Positions 50,976 to 59,951 of a DNA stretch of 64,000 nucleotides are shown here, one piece after another; positions within the stretch are counted from its first letter, which is position 1, and each line of letters begins with the position of its first letter. A model generated the notes under the pieces. That model had not been told where the DNA came from. It was given only the letters and a program-made list of their open reading frames with translations, and ran no database searches. Position numbers and translations under genes: made by a program. Where the stretch lies: positions 1,116,001-1,180,000 of the forward strand of contig NZ_BAABCJ010000001.1 of the NCBI RefSeq assembly GCF_039538765.1, given 5' to 3'. The stretch is from Zhihengliuella alba. GTDB taxonomy: Bacteria; Actinomycetota; Actinomycetes; Actinomycetales; Micrococcaceae.

Positions 50976-51920
50976 GTGAGCACTCCACCGGTCCCCGACC
51001 CGCCGAGCGGCGGCCGCCCGCCCCGCAGCGAGCAGAGCGTCGGTCTGCTCTCGGGGACGGCCGCCTACGGGCTCTGGGGCATCCTGCCGCTGTACTTCGT
51101 CCTGGTCTCCGCCGCCGACCCGGTGGAGATCGTCGCGAGCCGGGTTCTCTGGTCGCTGCTCTTCTGCGGGCTCCTGATCGCCGTGACGCGGCAGGGCCGT
51201 CAGCTGATGGCGCTGGTCGCGGACCCGCGCGCGATCGGCTGGCTCGGCCTGGCCGCCGCGTTCATCGCCGTCAACTGGCTGACCTACACGCTGGCCGTGC
51301 TGAGTCACGACACCGTCTCCGCGGCCATGGGCTACTACATCAATCCGCTGGTCTCGACGGCCCTGGGCGTCCTGCTGCTCGGCGAGCGGCTGAGCCGCCT
51401 GCAGTGGCTGGCCGTCGGCATCGCCGTCGTCGCCGTGGTGGTCCTCGCCGTCGGCTACGGCTCGCTGCCGTGGACGGCGCTGATCCTGGCGACGTCCTTC
51501 GCGTTCTACGGGTACGCGAAGAACCGGGTGGGCAAGCGGACGACGGCGGTGGCGAGCCTGACCGTGGAGACCGCGCTCCTCGCGCTGCCGGCGGCGATCG
51601 CGATCGCCGTCCTCTCCGCCCGCCGGCTGGCGACCGCCACCGAGCTCGGGTCCGGGCACTTCTGGCTGCTCGCGGCCTCGGGCGTCATCACCGCCGTGCC
51701 GCTGCTGCTCTTCGGGACCGCCGCCTCGCGCCTGCCGTTGTCGACCCTCGGCTCCCTGCAGTACCTCGCGCCGACGCTGCAGTTCGTCATCGCGCTGGTG
51801 CTCTTCCACGAGCCGATGCCGGTGGAGCGGTGGATCGGCTTCCTGCTGGTCTGGATCGCGATCATCGTCTTCAGCGTCGATCTCTTCCGCCGCCGCCCGC
51901 GCCGGACGGCAGGTGCCTGA
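50976..51920 (+). CDS. rarD: EamA/RarD-family transporter
   Basis: 314 residues with about ten hydrophobic helices in the two-EamA layout. 'GLLSGTAAYGLWGILPLYFVLV' and 'LMGYYINPLVSTALGVLLL'-type segments (here AAMGYYINPLVSTALGV) are the RarD signature. Transports small metabolites or drugs; substrate unknown. Overlaps the next gene by 8 bp. Confidence 0.9.
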   Translation: MSTPPVPDPPSGGRPPRSEQSVGLLSGTAAYGLWGILPLYFVLVSAADPVEIVASRVLWSLLFCGLLIAVTRQGRQLMALVADPRAIGWLGLAAAFIAVNWLTYTLAVLSHDTVSAAMGYYINPLVSTALGVLLLGERLSRLQWLAVGIAVVAVVVLAVGYGSLPWTALILATSFAFYGYAKNRVGKRTTAVASLTVETALLALPAAIAIAVLSARRLATATELGSGHFWLLAASGVITAVPLLLFGTAASRLPLSTLGSLQYLAPTLQFVIALVLFHEPMPVERWIGFLLVWIAIIVFSVDLFRRRPRRTAGA

Positions 51921-53256
51921 CGTGGGACGGCCGAGGCCGCCCCGGGGGCGCGCGCCGGGCGCCGGCTCTCCGGTCGCGGGCCCGCCGGCGCCGGGCGGGT
52001 GGCCCGGTGGCGCGCCCGCCGCGGAGGCCGAGCGTGCACGGGTCCACCGGCGGACGCTGAGCGTCGTGGTCCTGAGCCAGATCCTCGGCGGGGCCGGTCT
52101 CGCAGCCGGAGTCGCCGTGGGCGCGCTGCTGGCCCAGGACATGCTCGGGTCCGACGCCCTCTCCGGGCTCCCCACCGGTTTGTTCACGCTCGGATCGGCG
52201 CTCGCCGCGTTCCTGGTGGGCCGCTCCACGCAGAGGCTCGGCCGCCGCATCGGCCTGGCCTACGGGTTCATGGCCGGCGGCGCCGGGGCCCTCGGCGTCG
52301 TGGTCGCGGCCGCGACCGGCAGCATCCCGCTGCTCCTCGTCTCGCTGCTCGTCTACGGGGCCGGCTCCGCGACCAATCTCCAGGCCCGGTACGCCGGCAC
52401 CGACCTGGCCCCGGCGGACCGGCGCGGGTTCGGCGCCAGCGTGGCGATGGTCGCGACCACCGTGGGCGCGGTCGCGGGGCCCAACCTGATCGGACCACTC
52501 GGCCGCCTGGCCGAGGTGTGGGGCGTCCCCGCCCTGGCCGGGCCGTTCATCCTGGCCGCGGCCGCCTACGGTGCGGCCGGACTGGTCCTGTTCGTCCTTC
52601 TGCGCCCCGACCCCTACCTCCTGGCGAGACGGCTGGCGACGGCCGCCGCGGCGCAGGCGGACGGCCCGGCCGCGTCCGGCCCGGTGCCGCGGGTCGGGAC
52701 GGGCGCCTACGTCGGCGCCGCCGTCATGGTCCTCACACAGATCGTGATGGTCGCCGTCATGACGATGACGCCGCTGCACATGCGGGCGCACCACCACGGG
52801 CTGGACGCCGTCGGGCTGGTCATCGGGCTGCACATCGGCGCCATGTGGCTGCCCTCCCTCGTCACCGGCGTGCTGGTCGACCGTCTGGGGCGCACCCCGA
52901 TGGTCATCGCCGCCGGCGTGACCCTGCTCCTGGCCGGGGCCGTCGGCGCGGCGGCCCCGGGCGACTCCCTCGGCCTGCTGATCCTCTCCCTGGTCCTGCT
53001 CGGCCTCGGCTGGAATCTGGGCCTGGTGGCCGGCACCGCTCTGGTGGTGGACGCCACCGTCCCCGAGAACCGCCCGCGCACGCAGGGCACCATCGACGTC
53101 CTGGTCGCCCTGTCCGGGGCCGGTGGCGGGGCGATGTCCAGCGTGGTCATGACGGCCACGAGCTACCAGGCGCTGGCGCTCGGGGGCGGCATCCTCGCGC
53201 TGCTGCTGATCCCCGTGCTGCTGTGGGCCCGCGCGCGCCACGCCGTCGCCGCCTGA
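51913..53256 (+). CDS. MFS transporter
   Basis: 447 residues, GTG start within the rarD end. Pro/Gly/Arg-rich N-terminus (1-45), then twelve hydrophobic segments, with the A-motif-like 'GRSTQRLGRRIGLAYG' and 'GVLVDRLGRTPM' in the second half. A unique His-rich loop 'HMRAHHHGLDAVG' follows helix 7. Substrate unknown. Confidence 0.85.
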   Translation: MPDVGRPRPPRGRAPGAGSPVAGPPAPGGWPGGAPAAEAERARVHRRTLSVVVLSQILGGAGLAAGVAVGALLAQDMLGSDALSGLPTGLFTLGSALAAFLVGRSTQRLGRRIGLAYGFMAGGAGALGVVVAAATGSIPLLLVSLLVYGAGSATNLQARYAGTDLAPADRRGFGASVAMVATTVGAVAGPNLIGPLGRLAEVWGVPALAGPFILAAAAYGAAGLVLFVLLRPDPYLLARRLATAAAAQADGPAASGPVPRVGTGAYVGAAVMVLTQIVMVAVMTMTPLHMRAHHHGLDAVGLVIGLHIGAMWLPSLVTGVLVDRLGRTPMVIAAGVTLLLAGAVGAAAPGDSLGLLILSLVLLGLGWNLGLVAGTALVVDATVPENRPRTQGTIDVLVALSGAGGGAMSSVVMTATSYQALALGGGILALLLIPVLLWARARHAVAA

Positions 53257-53362
53257 GCCGGCCCGGCAAGGCGACGGTCGGCACCGCGAAGGGCGGCACC
53301 GCGAAGGGCCCCACGGCGACGGGCGGCGGGCGCACACGACGGAACGCCACCCGGGAGCCGGG

Positions 53363-53409
53363 AACGCGGAAGGCCCCTCACCCGTGACGGATGAGGGGCC
53401 TTCCGCGTT
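53363..53409 (+). terminator. Strong bidirectional terminator
   Basis: 18-bp perfect stem (53363-53380 / 53392-53409), 11-base loop, A's before and T's after, so it can work on both strands. It serves the MFS gene (plus) and metS (minus), which converge here. Confidence 0.88.
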
Positions 53410-53445
53410 TCAGGCCCGGGCGCTGGAGGTCCGGTGCCGGTCCGG

Positions 53446-53583
53446 CTAGAGCTCGGGCGCGGTCTGCGCCGGGAGGTCCTCGTCCAGCTCCGGGTGGCGC
53501 GAGAGGTGCACGAGGGCCGCCGCGAGGCCGCCCCAGACGGTGACCAGCGCGATGATCATCATGACGATGGCTGTTGCGGTCAT
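53446..53583 (-). CDS. metS: MetS-like small subunit of methionine/alanine importer
   Basis: 45 residues: MTATAIVMMIIALVTVWGGLAAALVHLSRHPE and an acidic tail. One membrane helix. It matches the tiny MetS protein required by MetP in corynebacteria and lies 2 bp after metP. Confidence 0.88.
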   Translation of the reverse strand: MTATAIVMMIIALVTVWGGLAAALVHLSRHPELDEDLPAQTAPEL

Positions 53584-53585
53584 GG

Positions 53586-55166
53586 CTACTTCTCCTTGGT
53601 CGGGGACAGGGTGTCCTCGTGGGCCTTGATGGCGTCGTACTCCGGATCGTCGTTGAGCAGCGAGTTCTTGCTCCACGGGATCAGGGTGAGCAGGATGCCG
53701 ATGATCACCAGCGCGGCCGCCATGCCCCAGCCGAACGTGTTGAGCATCCAGTCCGGGTACCCGCCGTACGGCTCGGTGATGAACGTGCGGAACGCCTCGA
53801 AGCTGATGTAGCCCAGGGCGATCGGGGCGACGATGCCGACGAGCAGCTTCCACACCCCCGCCATCCGGATGGAGCCGTACAGGTTGAGGTGGTTGGACAG
53901 CACCGGCAGCTTGCGGGCCAGCCAGGCGACGACCACGACCGTCACGAACGCGCCGAAGAGGATGCCGAACTGGTTGACGAAGGCGTCCGCGATGTCGAGG
54001 ACGTGCAGACCCGTGGTGGTGCCGAAGAGCAGCACCGAGACCAGGGCCAGGGGCAGGGTGACCGCGAGCGCCGAGGCGCGGCGCGCCCAGCCCATCTTGT
54101 CCTTCACCGCCGAGATGATCACCTCGACGATCGAGGTCAGCGACGTCAGGCCGGCGAACACCAGCGAGCCGAAGAACAGCACACCCAGAACGGCGCCGAA
54201 CGGCGCCTCCGAGATGATGGTCGGGAAGGCCATGAACGCCAGGCCGACGCCTCCGGCGGCGGACTCCTCCACCGACGTGCCGGCCGCAACGGACATGAAG
54301 CCCAGGGCGGCGAAGACGCCGATGCCCGCGAGCATCTCGAAGCCCGAGTTCGCGAAGGCCACGACCATGCCGGAGCCGGTCAGGTCCGTCTTGCGGCGCA
54401 GGTAGGACGAGTACGTCACCATGATGCCGAAGGCGATCGACAGCGAGAAGAAGATGTGGCCGTAGGCCGCCGCCCAGACGGCCGGATCGCCGAGGGCCTC
54501 CCAGTTGGGCGTGAAGAAGGCGTTCAGGCCGGTGGCCGCGCCGGGGAGGAACAGGGAGGAGATGACCAGCAGGAGGAACATGACGAGCAGGAGCGGCATG
54601 AAGATGCCGTTGGCCCGCCCGATGCCCTTGCGGACGCCGGCGACGAGGATGACGATCGTGATGACCCAGACCGCGATGAGCGGCCAGAGGACCTGGGGGA
54701 CGAAGTCCATGGAGACGCCGGGGTCGCCGACCTCCAGGAAGGTGCCCGTGAAGAAGCCGGTGGCGTCGTCGCCCCACGCCTTGCTGATGGAGTACCACGC
54801 GTACATGCCGGCCCAGCCGATGATCACGGCGTAGTAGACGGCGATGACGAAGCACATCAGGACCTGCCACCAGCCGAGGAACTCGGCCGGGCGGCTCATG
54901 CGGCGGAACGCCAGGGGCGCGGAGCCGCGGAACTTGTGCCCGATCGCGTAGTCCAGGAAGAGGAGCGGGATGCCTGCCGTCAGGAGGGCCACCAGATACG
55001 GGATCAGGAAGGCGCCGCCGCCGTTCTCGTAGGCCACGTAGGGGAATCGCCAGATGTTGCCCAGCCCGACCGCCGATCCGATGGCGGAGAGGATGAACAG
55101 CTTCCGCGAGGAAAACGTCTCGCGCACGGCGCTGCCGCCGTTGCTGCGGGTGGGTGCAGTGTTCAT
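53586..55166 (-). CDS. metP: Sodium-dependent methionine/alanine transporter MetP
   Basis: 526 residues from ATG 55166; an extension to 55229 is possible but the shorter start gives the family N-terminus. SNF signature 'RKLFILSAIGSAVGLGNIWRFPYVAYENGGGAFLIPYLV' in helix 1 and eleven to twelve helices. Imports methionine and alanine with sodium, together with MetS. Confidence 0.9.
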   Translation of the reverse strand: MNTAPTRSNGGSAVRETFSSRKLFILSAIGSAVGLGNIWRFPYVAYENGGGAFLIPYLVALLTAGIPLLFLDYAIGHKFRGSAPLAFRRMSRPAEFLGWWQVLMCFVIAVYYAVIIGWAGMYAWYSISKAWGDDATGFFTGTFLEVGDPGVSMDFVPQVLWPLIAVWVITIVILVAGVRKGIGRANGIFMPLLLVMFLLLVISSLFLPGAATGLNAFFTPNWEALGDPAVWAAAYGHIFFSLSIAFGIMVTYSSYLRRKTDLTGSGMVVAFANSGFEMLAGIGVFAALGFMSVAAGTSVEESAAGGVGLAFMAFPTIISEAPFGAVLGVLFFGSLVFAGLTSLTSIVEVIISAVKDKMGWARRASALAVTLPLALVSVLLFGTTTGLHVLDIADAFVNQFGILFGAFVTVVVVAWLARKLPVLSNHLNLYGSIRMAGVWKLLVGIVAPIALGYISFEAFRTFITEPYGGYPDWMLNTFGWGMAAALVIIGILLTLIPWSKNSLLNDDPEYDAIKAHEDTLSPTKEK

Positions 55167-55383
55167 AACGGTCACGCTAGACGGAATTCCGGCCTGCGAA
55201 CATATCGGTCCCGGTATATGAAGCGTCACAATTTGGACACAGTTCGAAAATATTCTAGTAGCATCCCCGGCTGCCCCGCGCCGCTCCCCCGAGGTGCCGC
55301 CGCTGCGTGCCCTCGGACCCTGCCGTCGGACCGCCGCGCCGGCGGTCCCCGGCGCGGGCGCAACGGGCCGGCCCGGGGCCGGA

Positions 55384-55389
55384 TAGGAT
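55384..55389 (+). promoter_or_regulatory. -10 hexamer TAGGAT before the SUKH-like gene
   Basis: TAGGAT ends 7 bases before ATG 55397. TGGGG between them is at best a weak ribosome-binding site. Confidence 0.45.
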
Positions 55390-55396
55390 TTGGGGC

Positions 55397-55831
55397 ATGG
55401 CTGAGATGTTCGTGGACAAGTTCCGCTCCCTCGTTCCGCAATACCTCGATGACCAGTGGGTTTCGGAGGACGGGCTCAGCCCCGAGGAGCTCGACGACGC
55501 GCTCGAGGAGGCCGGCGTCGAGATCCCGCTGGCCCTGCGGGAGTTCTACCTGACCCTGGGCGGCTGCGAGGACCTCATGGAGGCCTACTACTACGTCTGG
55601 GACCCCGAGGAGCTCGAGTACGACGACGGCTACCTGCTCTTCATGGAGGACGAGGACGAGAAGTACACGTGGGGCCTGCGCGTGGACCAGCTCGACGTCC
55701 CGGACCCGATCGTGCACCGCCGGAACAACCAGCGTGGCACCTGGAAGTCGGAGGAGGGGACCTTCAGCGAGTACATGCTGGACATGTACTCGTGGGTCTT
55801 CGACGAGCTCGAGCCGGAACTCGACAACTGA
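55397..55831 (+). CDS. SMI1/KNR4 (SUKH)-family protein
   Basis: 144 residues, strongly acidic. 'LSPEELDDALEEAGVEIPLALREFYLTLGG' is the typical SUKH opening, followed by 'YLLFMEDEDEKYTWGLRVDQ'. SUKH proteins often act as immunity proteins to polymorphic toxins, but no toxin gene is nearby; it is followed after one base by a HIT gene. Confidence 0.8.
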   Translation: MAEMFVDKFRSLVPQYLDDQWVSEDGLSPEELDDALEEAGVEIPLALREFYLTLGGCEDLMEAYYYVWDPEELEYDDGYLLFMEDEDEKYTWGLRVDQLDVPDPIVHRRNNQRGTWKSEEGTFSEYMLDMYSWVFDELEPELDN

Positions 55832-55832
55832 G

Positions 55833-56339
55833 ATGCCGGGCGCACGCCGGGACCCGCTGTGGCGCTCGCATGCGCCGGCCGGTTACGCGTGCCCGTTCTG
55901 CGAGCTGCTGACCGGCGAGATCGTCTCCCCCGGCAACCTGTGCGCCCTGAGCGACCTGGTCTACCGGGACTCCACCGTGGCCGTCATCATGGCCTGCGAC
56001 GGTTTCGGCCCCTACGGCGGGCACGCCATGGTCATCCCGACCGCGCATCTGGAGACCCTCTACGAGTTGCCCGACGACGTCGCCGCCGCCATCATGCGGG
56101 CCACCCGCGAGACCGCCAAGGCGATGAAGCTCGCCTGGGCCCCGGAGGGCACGTCCACGCGCCAGCACAACGAGCCCTCGGGCAACCAGCACGTCTGGCA
56201 CTACCACCAGCACGTGTTCCCCCGCTACGCGGACGACCGGCTCTACGGGCAGGTCCGCCACCGGGTGCCCGTCGAGGACCGGGCCAGGAAGGCCCGCGAG
56301 CTCGCGGACGCCCTCGAGGAGGTCGGCTTCGGCGGCTGA
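55833..56339 (+). CDS. HIT-family nucleotide hydrolase/transferase
   Basis: 168 residues. N-terminal CPFCELLTGEI (possible zinc site) and the HIT triad in NQHVWHYHQHVFPRY (HxHxHxx), here preceded by 'TRQHNEPSGNQH'. Probably hydrolyses adenosine dinucleotide or nucleoside phosphoramidate substrates. Confidence 0.87.
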   Translation: MPGARRDPLWRSHAPAGYACPFCELLTGEIVSPGNLCALSDLVYRDSTVAVIMACDGFGPYGGHAMVIPTAHLETLYELPDDVAAAIMRATRETAKAMKLAWAPEGTSTRQHNEPSGNQHVWHYHQHVFPRYADDRLYGQVRHRVPVEDRARKARELADALEEVGFGG

Positions 56340-56348
56340 CGGCGGCGG

Positions 56349-57470
56349 CTAGACCTCGCGGGTGACGACGGCGTCGGCGAACGCGGCCAGCGACGTCTTG
56401 ACCGTGCCGTCCGGCAGGGGCGCCAGCGCGCTCACGGCTGCGTCGGCCCACTCGCGCGCCACCTCCCAGGCCCGGGCGGTGGCCGGGTGGGCGGAGAGCG
56501 CCCGCACGGCGTCGGCGAGGGCCTCGTCGCTGGTCAGGTCGCCGTCCACGAGGGCCAGCGCCTCCTGGGCGGCCGCGTCGCCGTCGTCCGCGGCCTGGCG
56601 CAGCAGCAGGACGGGCAGCGTGGGCACGCCCTCGCGCAGATCCGTGCCCGGGGTCTTGCCGGAGCTCTCCTGGGCGCCGGTGACATCGATGACGTCGTCG
56701 GCGAGCTGGAAGGCGACGCCGACCTTCTCGCCGTACTCGGCCATGATCGGCTGGAGCTCCTCCGCACCGCCGAACAGGGCGCCGAAGCGGCCGGAGGTGG
56801 AGAGCAGCGAGGCCGTCTTGTCGCCGATGACGCCGAGGTAGTGGTCGATCGCGTCGTCCCCCTCGCGGGGCCCGATCGTCTCGTGGAGCTGGCCGAGGCA
56901 GAGGCGCTCGAACGTGCGCGACTGGATGTTCACGGCCTCCGGGCCGAGCTCGGAGCCGATGACGGAGGCGCGGGCGAAGATCAGGTCCCCGGCGAGGATC
57001 GCCACGGAGTTGCCCCACACCTCGTGGGCGGTCGGGGCGCCGCGGCGGTAGGGCGCGGAGTCCATGACGTCGTCGTGGTACAGCGTGGCGAGGTGAGTGA
57101 GCTCGCAGACGGCGGCGGCCCGCACCACGTCCTCGTTGATGCCCTGGCCCAGCAGCGAGGAGAGGAGGACGAGCAGCGGCCGGATGCGCTTGCCGCCGGC
57201 CTCGACGAGGTGGCGGCTGGTCGCGTCGATGAGCGGGTCCGAGTTCGCGACGGCATCGCGCAGGAGCTTCTCGACGCGGGCCATGCCCTCGGAGATGGCG
57301 GGACCGAACTCCGGGTCGTCGGCGACGGCGCGGAATCCGGCGGGCAGCTTGATCGTGGCAGCGAGCGCCGCCGTCTGCGGATTCAGGTCCAGCGCCTCGG
57401 GCACCGAGTGCCCGGCGGAGGTCCAGTTGCTCTGGGCTTCAGTCACGTCTCTAGCTGCCTCATTGGTCAT
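56349..57470 (-). CDS. Polyprenyl diphosphate synthase (menaquinone side chain)
   Basis: 373 residues. First aspartate-rich motif DDVMD (133-137) and second DDVID (258-262), with GGKRIRPLL and 'LAGDLIFARAS'. Adds isoprene units to make the long prenyl chain; its neighbour menG suggests it makes the menaquinone tail. It lies head-to-tail with menG. Confidence 0.92.
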   Translation of the reverse strand: MTNEAARDVTEAQSNWTSAGHSVPEALDLNPQTAALAATIKLPAGFRAVADDPEFGPAISEGMARVEKLLRDAVANSDPLIDATSRHLVEAGGKRIRPLLVLLSSLLGQGINEDVVRAAAVCELTHLATLYHDDVMDSAPYRRGAPTAHEVWGNSVAILAGDLIFARASVIGSELGPEAVNIQSRTFERLCLGQLHETIGPREGDDAIDHYLGVIGDKTASLLSTSGRFGALFGGAEELQPIMAEYGEKVGVAFQLADDVIDVTGAQESSGKTPGTDLREGVPTLPVLLLRQAADDGDAAAQEALALVDGDLTSDEALADAVRALSAHPATARAWEVAREWADAAVSALAPLPDGTVKTSLAAFADAVVTREV

Positions 57471-57579
57471 CGCCGGGGCTCCGGCTCGGTCTCGGTCCAG
57501 CGACGGGGCGCGTCGCCCCGCACTGTCACTCTAGCGCCCGGCGCAACGTCCCCTCCGCTCCCGCGCGGCCGGTGCGCGA

Positions 57580-58359
57580 CTAGTGCGGCCGTCGGGACGC
57601 GCGGCGGCGCAGGTACTCGGACGCGCGCTCGGCGCGCTCCGCCGCAGTGCCCGCTGCGCCCGGCTTGAAGCCGCGGTGGACGGCCACGATGCCGGCCGAG
57701 AGGTTGCGGTACTTCACGTCCTCCCAGCCGGCCTCGGACAGCCAGCCGGCCAGCCGGTCCTGGGTGGGCCAGGCGCGGATGGACTCGGCGAGGTAGACGT
57801 AGGAGTCGGGGTTGGAGGAGATGCGCTCGGCGACGGCCGGCAGCGCCCGCATCAGGTACTCCGTGTAGACGGTGCGGAACGGCGCGAAGGTGGGGTGTGA
57901 GAACTCGCACACCACGACGCGGCCGCCCGGCTTGGTGACGCGGAGCATCTCGCGCAGGGCCTGGTGCGGGTCGGAGACGTTGCGGAGGCCGAAGCTGATG
58001 GTCACCGCATCGAACGTGTCGTCGGCGAAGGGCAGCGCCGTGGCGTCGCCGGCGACGAAGTCGATGTCGGGGCGGCGACGCTTGCCGACCTCGAGCATTC
58101 CGAGGGAGAAGTCGCACGCCACCACGCGGATCCCCGCGTCGGCGTAGGGCTCCGAGGACGTGCCGGTCCCGGCCGCCAGGTCCAGGACGGTCTGCCCGGG
58201 CTCCGCGCCGACCGCGTCCACCACGATCTTGCGCCAGCGCCGGTCCTGGCCCAGGGAGAGGACGTCGTTGACGAGGTCATAGCGGGGCGCCACGTCGTCG
58301 AACATGGCCTGGACTTCTTCGGGACGCTTCTGCAGCGTTGCGCGACTCACGTCCCACAT
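57580..58359 (-). CDS. menG: Demethylmenaquinone methyltransferase MenG/UbiE
   Basis: 259 residues. SAM-binding motif VLDLAAGTGTSS, 'VACDFSLGMLEVG' and the UbiE marker 'PRYDLVNDVLSLGQDRRWRK' plus 'ISFGLRNV'. Performs the last methylation in menaquinone synthesis. Divergent from menF. Confidence 0.95.
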   Translation of the reverse strand: MWDVSRATLQKRPEEVQAMFDDVAPRYDLVNDVLSLGQDRRWRKIVVDAVGAEPGQTVLDLAAGTGTSSEPYADAGIRVVACDFSLGMLEVGKRRRPDIDFVAGDATALPFADDTFDAVTISFGLRNVSDPHQALREMLRVTKPGGRVVVCEFSHPTFAPFRTVYTEYLMRALPAVAERISSNPDSYVYLAESIRAWPTQDRLAGWLSEAGWEDVKYRNLSAGIVAVHRGFKPGAAGTAAERAERASEYLRRRASRRPH

Positions 58360-58412
58360 TCTTGCAAACCTCGTCAGAGGCGCGAAACGACACCGCGGTA
58401 TCGCCGCCGGAG

Positions 58413-58418
58413 TAGGCT
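58413..58418 (+). promoter_or_regulatory. -10 hexamer TAGGCT before menF
   Basis: TAGGCT ends 9 bases before ATG 58428 in the 68-bp menG-menF divergent gap; no Shine-Dalgarno precedes the start. Confidence 0.45.
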
Positions 58419-58427
58419 GTTGCCATC

Positions 58428-59810
58428 ATGTCCACGCCCGCGCCCGCCACCTCCAGCGCCGTCCCCGGCACCGCCCCCGCACCCGGAACGGCGGCCCCCA
58501 GCACCCCTGCGGACGGCTCCCCCGTTCCCGTCCTGCACAGCGCCACCCACCGTCGTCCGCCGATGAGCGAGGCCGGACTGCTCGACTACCTGGTGCGCGA
58601 CGACTCGCTGGTCTGGGCCCGCCGCGGCGACGGGATCGTCGGCTTCGGCGAGGTCGCCCGCTTCACCGCCCGGGGCGCGGAACGGTTCGACGGCGCCCGC
58701 CGGTGGTGGGACGCGATCGGCCGCGCCGCCGTCGTGCGGAATCCCCTGGGCTGGCCCGGGACCGGGCCGGCCGCCTTCGCGACGATCGCGTTCGACGCGA
58801 CGAGCACGTGGCCCTCCACGCTGGTGGTGCCGCGGCTGATCGTCGGCCGGCGGGGCGACGAGAGCTGGCTGACGGTGATCTCAGACGATCCGGACGCCGA
58901 CCTGTCCGTCGAGTCGGCGGAGGCCGAGCTGGCGCTGCTGCTCGAGGAGGGCTCCCTGGAGCACGAGCTCGGCTCCGGGGGCACGCTCCAGCCGGGCCGG
59001 ATCTCGGACGAGGAGCACGTCGCCGCGGTCGCCGCCGGCGTCGAGGCCATCCGCGCGGGCGATCTGACCAAGCTGGTCCTGGCGCGGGACGCGGTCGCGG
59101 AACTGGACGAACCGGTGGCCGTGGCGCAGGTCCTCCGCGAGCTCGCCCTGCGCTACTCCGACTGCTGGACCTACAGCGTCCGCGGCCTGGTGGGCGCGAC
59201 CCCGGAGATGCTGGTGCGGGTCACCGGGACCACGGCGCAGGCCCGCGTGCTGGCCGGCACCCTGGACCGGGCCACGGCGCCCGCCGGCGACGCCGGATAC
59301 GCCGACCGCGTGCTCGCCGGCGACGAGAAGCAGCGCCACGAGCACCAGCTGGCCATCGACTCGCTGACGCGCCAGCTCGGCCCGCTCGTGGACACGATGA
59401 CCGCTCCCGCCGAGCCGTTCGTCCTGCAGCTGCCCAACGTGTGGCACCTCGCCTCGGACGTCGAGGCCCAGCTGACCCTGCACGACGACGGCCGGACGCC
59501 CAGCGCCCTCGACCTCGCCGAGGTGCTGCATCCGACGGCGGCGGTGTGCGGGACGCCCACCGAGGAGGCCGCCGCGCTGATCCGCCGGCTCGAGGGCATG
59601 GACCGCGGGCCGTACGCCGGCCCCGTGGGGTGGGTGGACGCGGCCGGCAACGGCGAATTCGGCATCGCGCTGCGCGGCGGGGTGGTCGAGGATCCGCGCC
59701 ACGTCCGGCTGTACGCGGGCGGCGGGATCGTCTCGGCCTCGGAGCCGGAGGCCGAGCTCGCGGAGACCTGGGCCAAGATGCGCCCCATGCGCGAGGCCCT
59801 CGGAATCTGA
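58428..59810 (+). CDS. menF: Isochorismate synthase MenF
   Basis: 460 residues. Ala/Pro/Thr-rich first 35 residues, then the chorismate-binding domain with 'GDLTKLVLARD', 'RVLAGTLDRA', 'HPTAAVCGTPTEEA', 'GPVGWVDAAGNGEFGIALR' and 'YAGGGIVSASEPEAELAETWAKM'. Converts chorismate to isochorismate at the start of menaquinone synthesis; menD, the next step, lies 2.7 kb away. Confidence 0.95.
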   Translation: MSTPAPATSSAVPGTAPAPGTAAPSTPADGSPVPVLHSATHRRPPMSEAGLLDYLVRDDSLVWARRGDGIVGFGEVARFTARGAERFDGARRWWDAIGRAAVVRNPLGWPGTGPAAFATIAFDATSTWPSTLVVPRLIVGRRGDESWLTVISDDPDADLSVESAEAELALLLEEGSLEHELGSGGTLQPGRISDEEHVAAVAAGVEAIRAGDLTKLVLARDAVAELDEPVAVAQVLRELALRYSDCWTYSVRGLVGATPEMLVRVTGTTAQARVLAGTLDRATAPAGDAGYADRVLAGDEKQRHEHQLAIDSLTRQLGPLVDTMTAPAEPFVLQLPNVWHLASDVEAQLTLHDDGRTPSALDLAEVLHPTAAVCGTPTEEAAALIRRLEGMDRGPYAGPVGWVDAAGNGEFGIALRGGVVEDPRHVRLYAGGGIVSASEPEAELAETWAKMRPMREALGI

Positions 59811-59838
59811 AGACTTCCTTTCAAGTGCAGTGAATTGC

Positions 59839-59858
59839 ATCACACCGGCTATTGTGAT
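59839..59858 (+). promoter_or_regulatory. Possible operator upstream of the amino-acid ABC operon
   Basis: ATCACA (59839-59844) and TGTGAT (59853-59858) form a 6-bp inverted repeat with 8-bp spacer, about 94 bp before the binding-protein gene. The half-site resembles CRP/FNR-type or GntR-type operators; no regulator is adjacent. Confidence 0.3.
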
Positions 59859-59951
59859 GGCACACGGCGTGACGCGGTCGACATCTCCGATGTATAGAAT
59901 CGCACGCGCTTGCATAAATTTTCACTGTCTCTTGAGAAGGACTCCCCCATC

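Noticed and set aside
46764..52250. Very long open frames on both strands opposite eccC and neighbouring genes
   Set aside because: High GC keeps antisense frames free of stops; their products are Arg/Gly/Pro-rich without domains.
53280..53312. Short direct repeat GGCACCGCGAAGGGC after the MFS gene
   Set aside because: Two adjacent near-copies in GC-rich spacer; simple slippage is enough to explain it.
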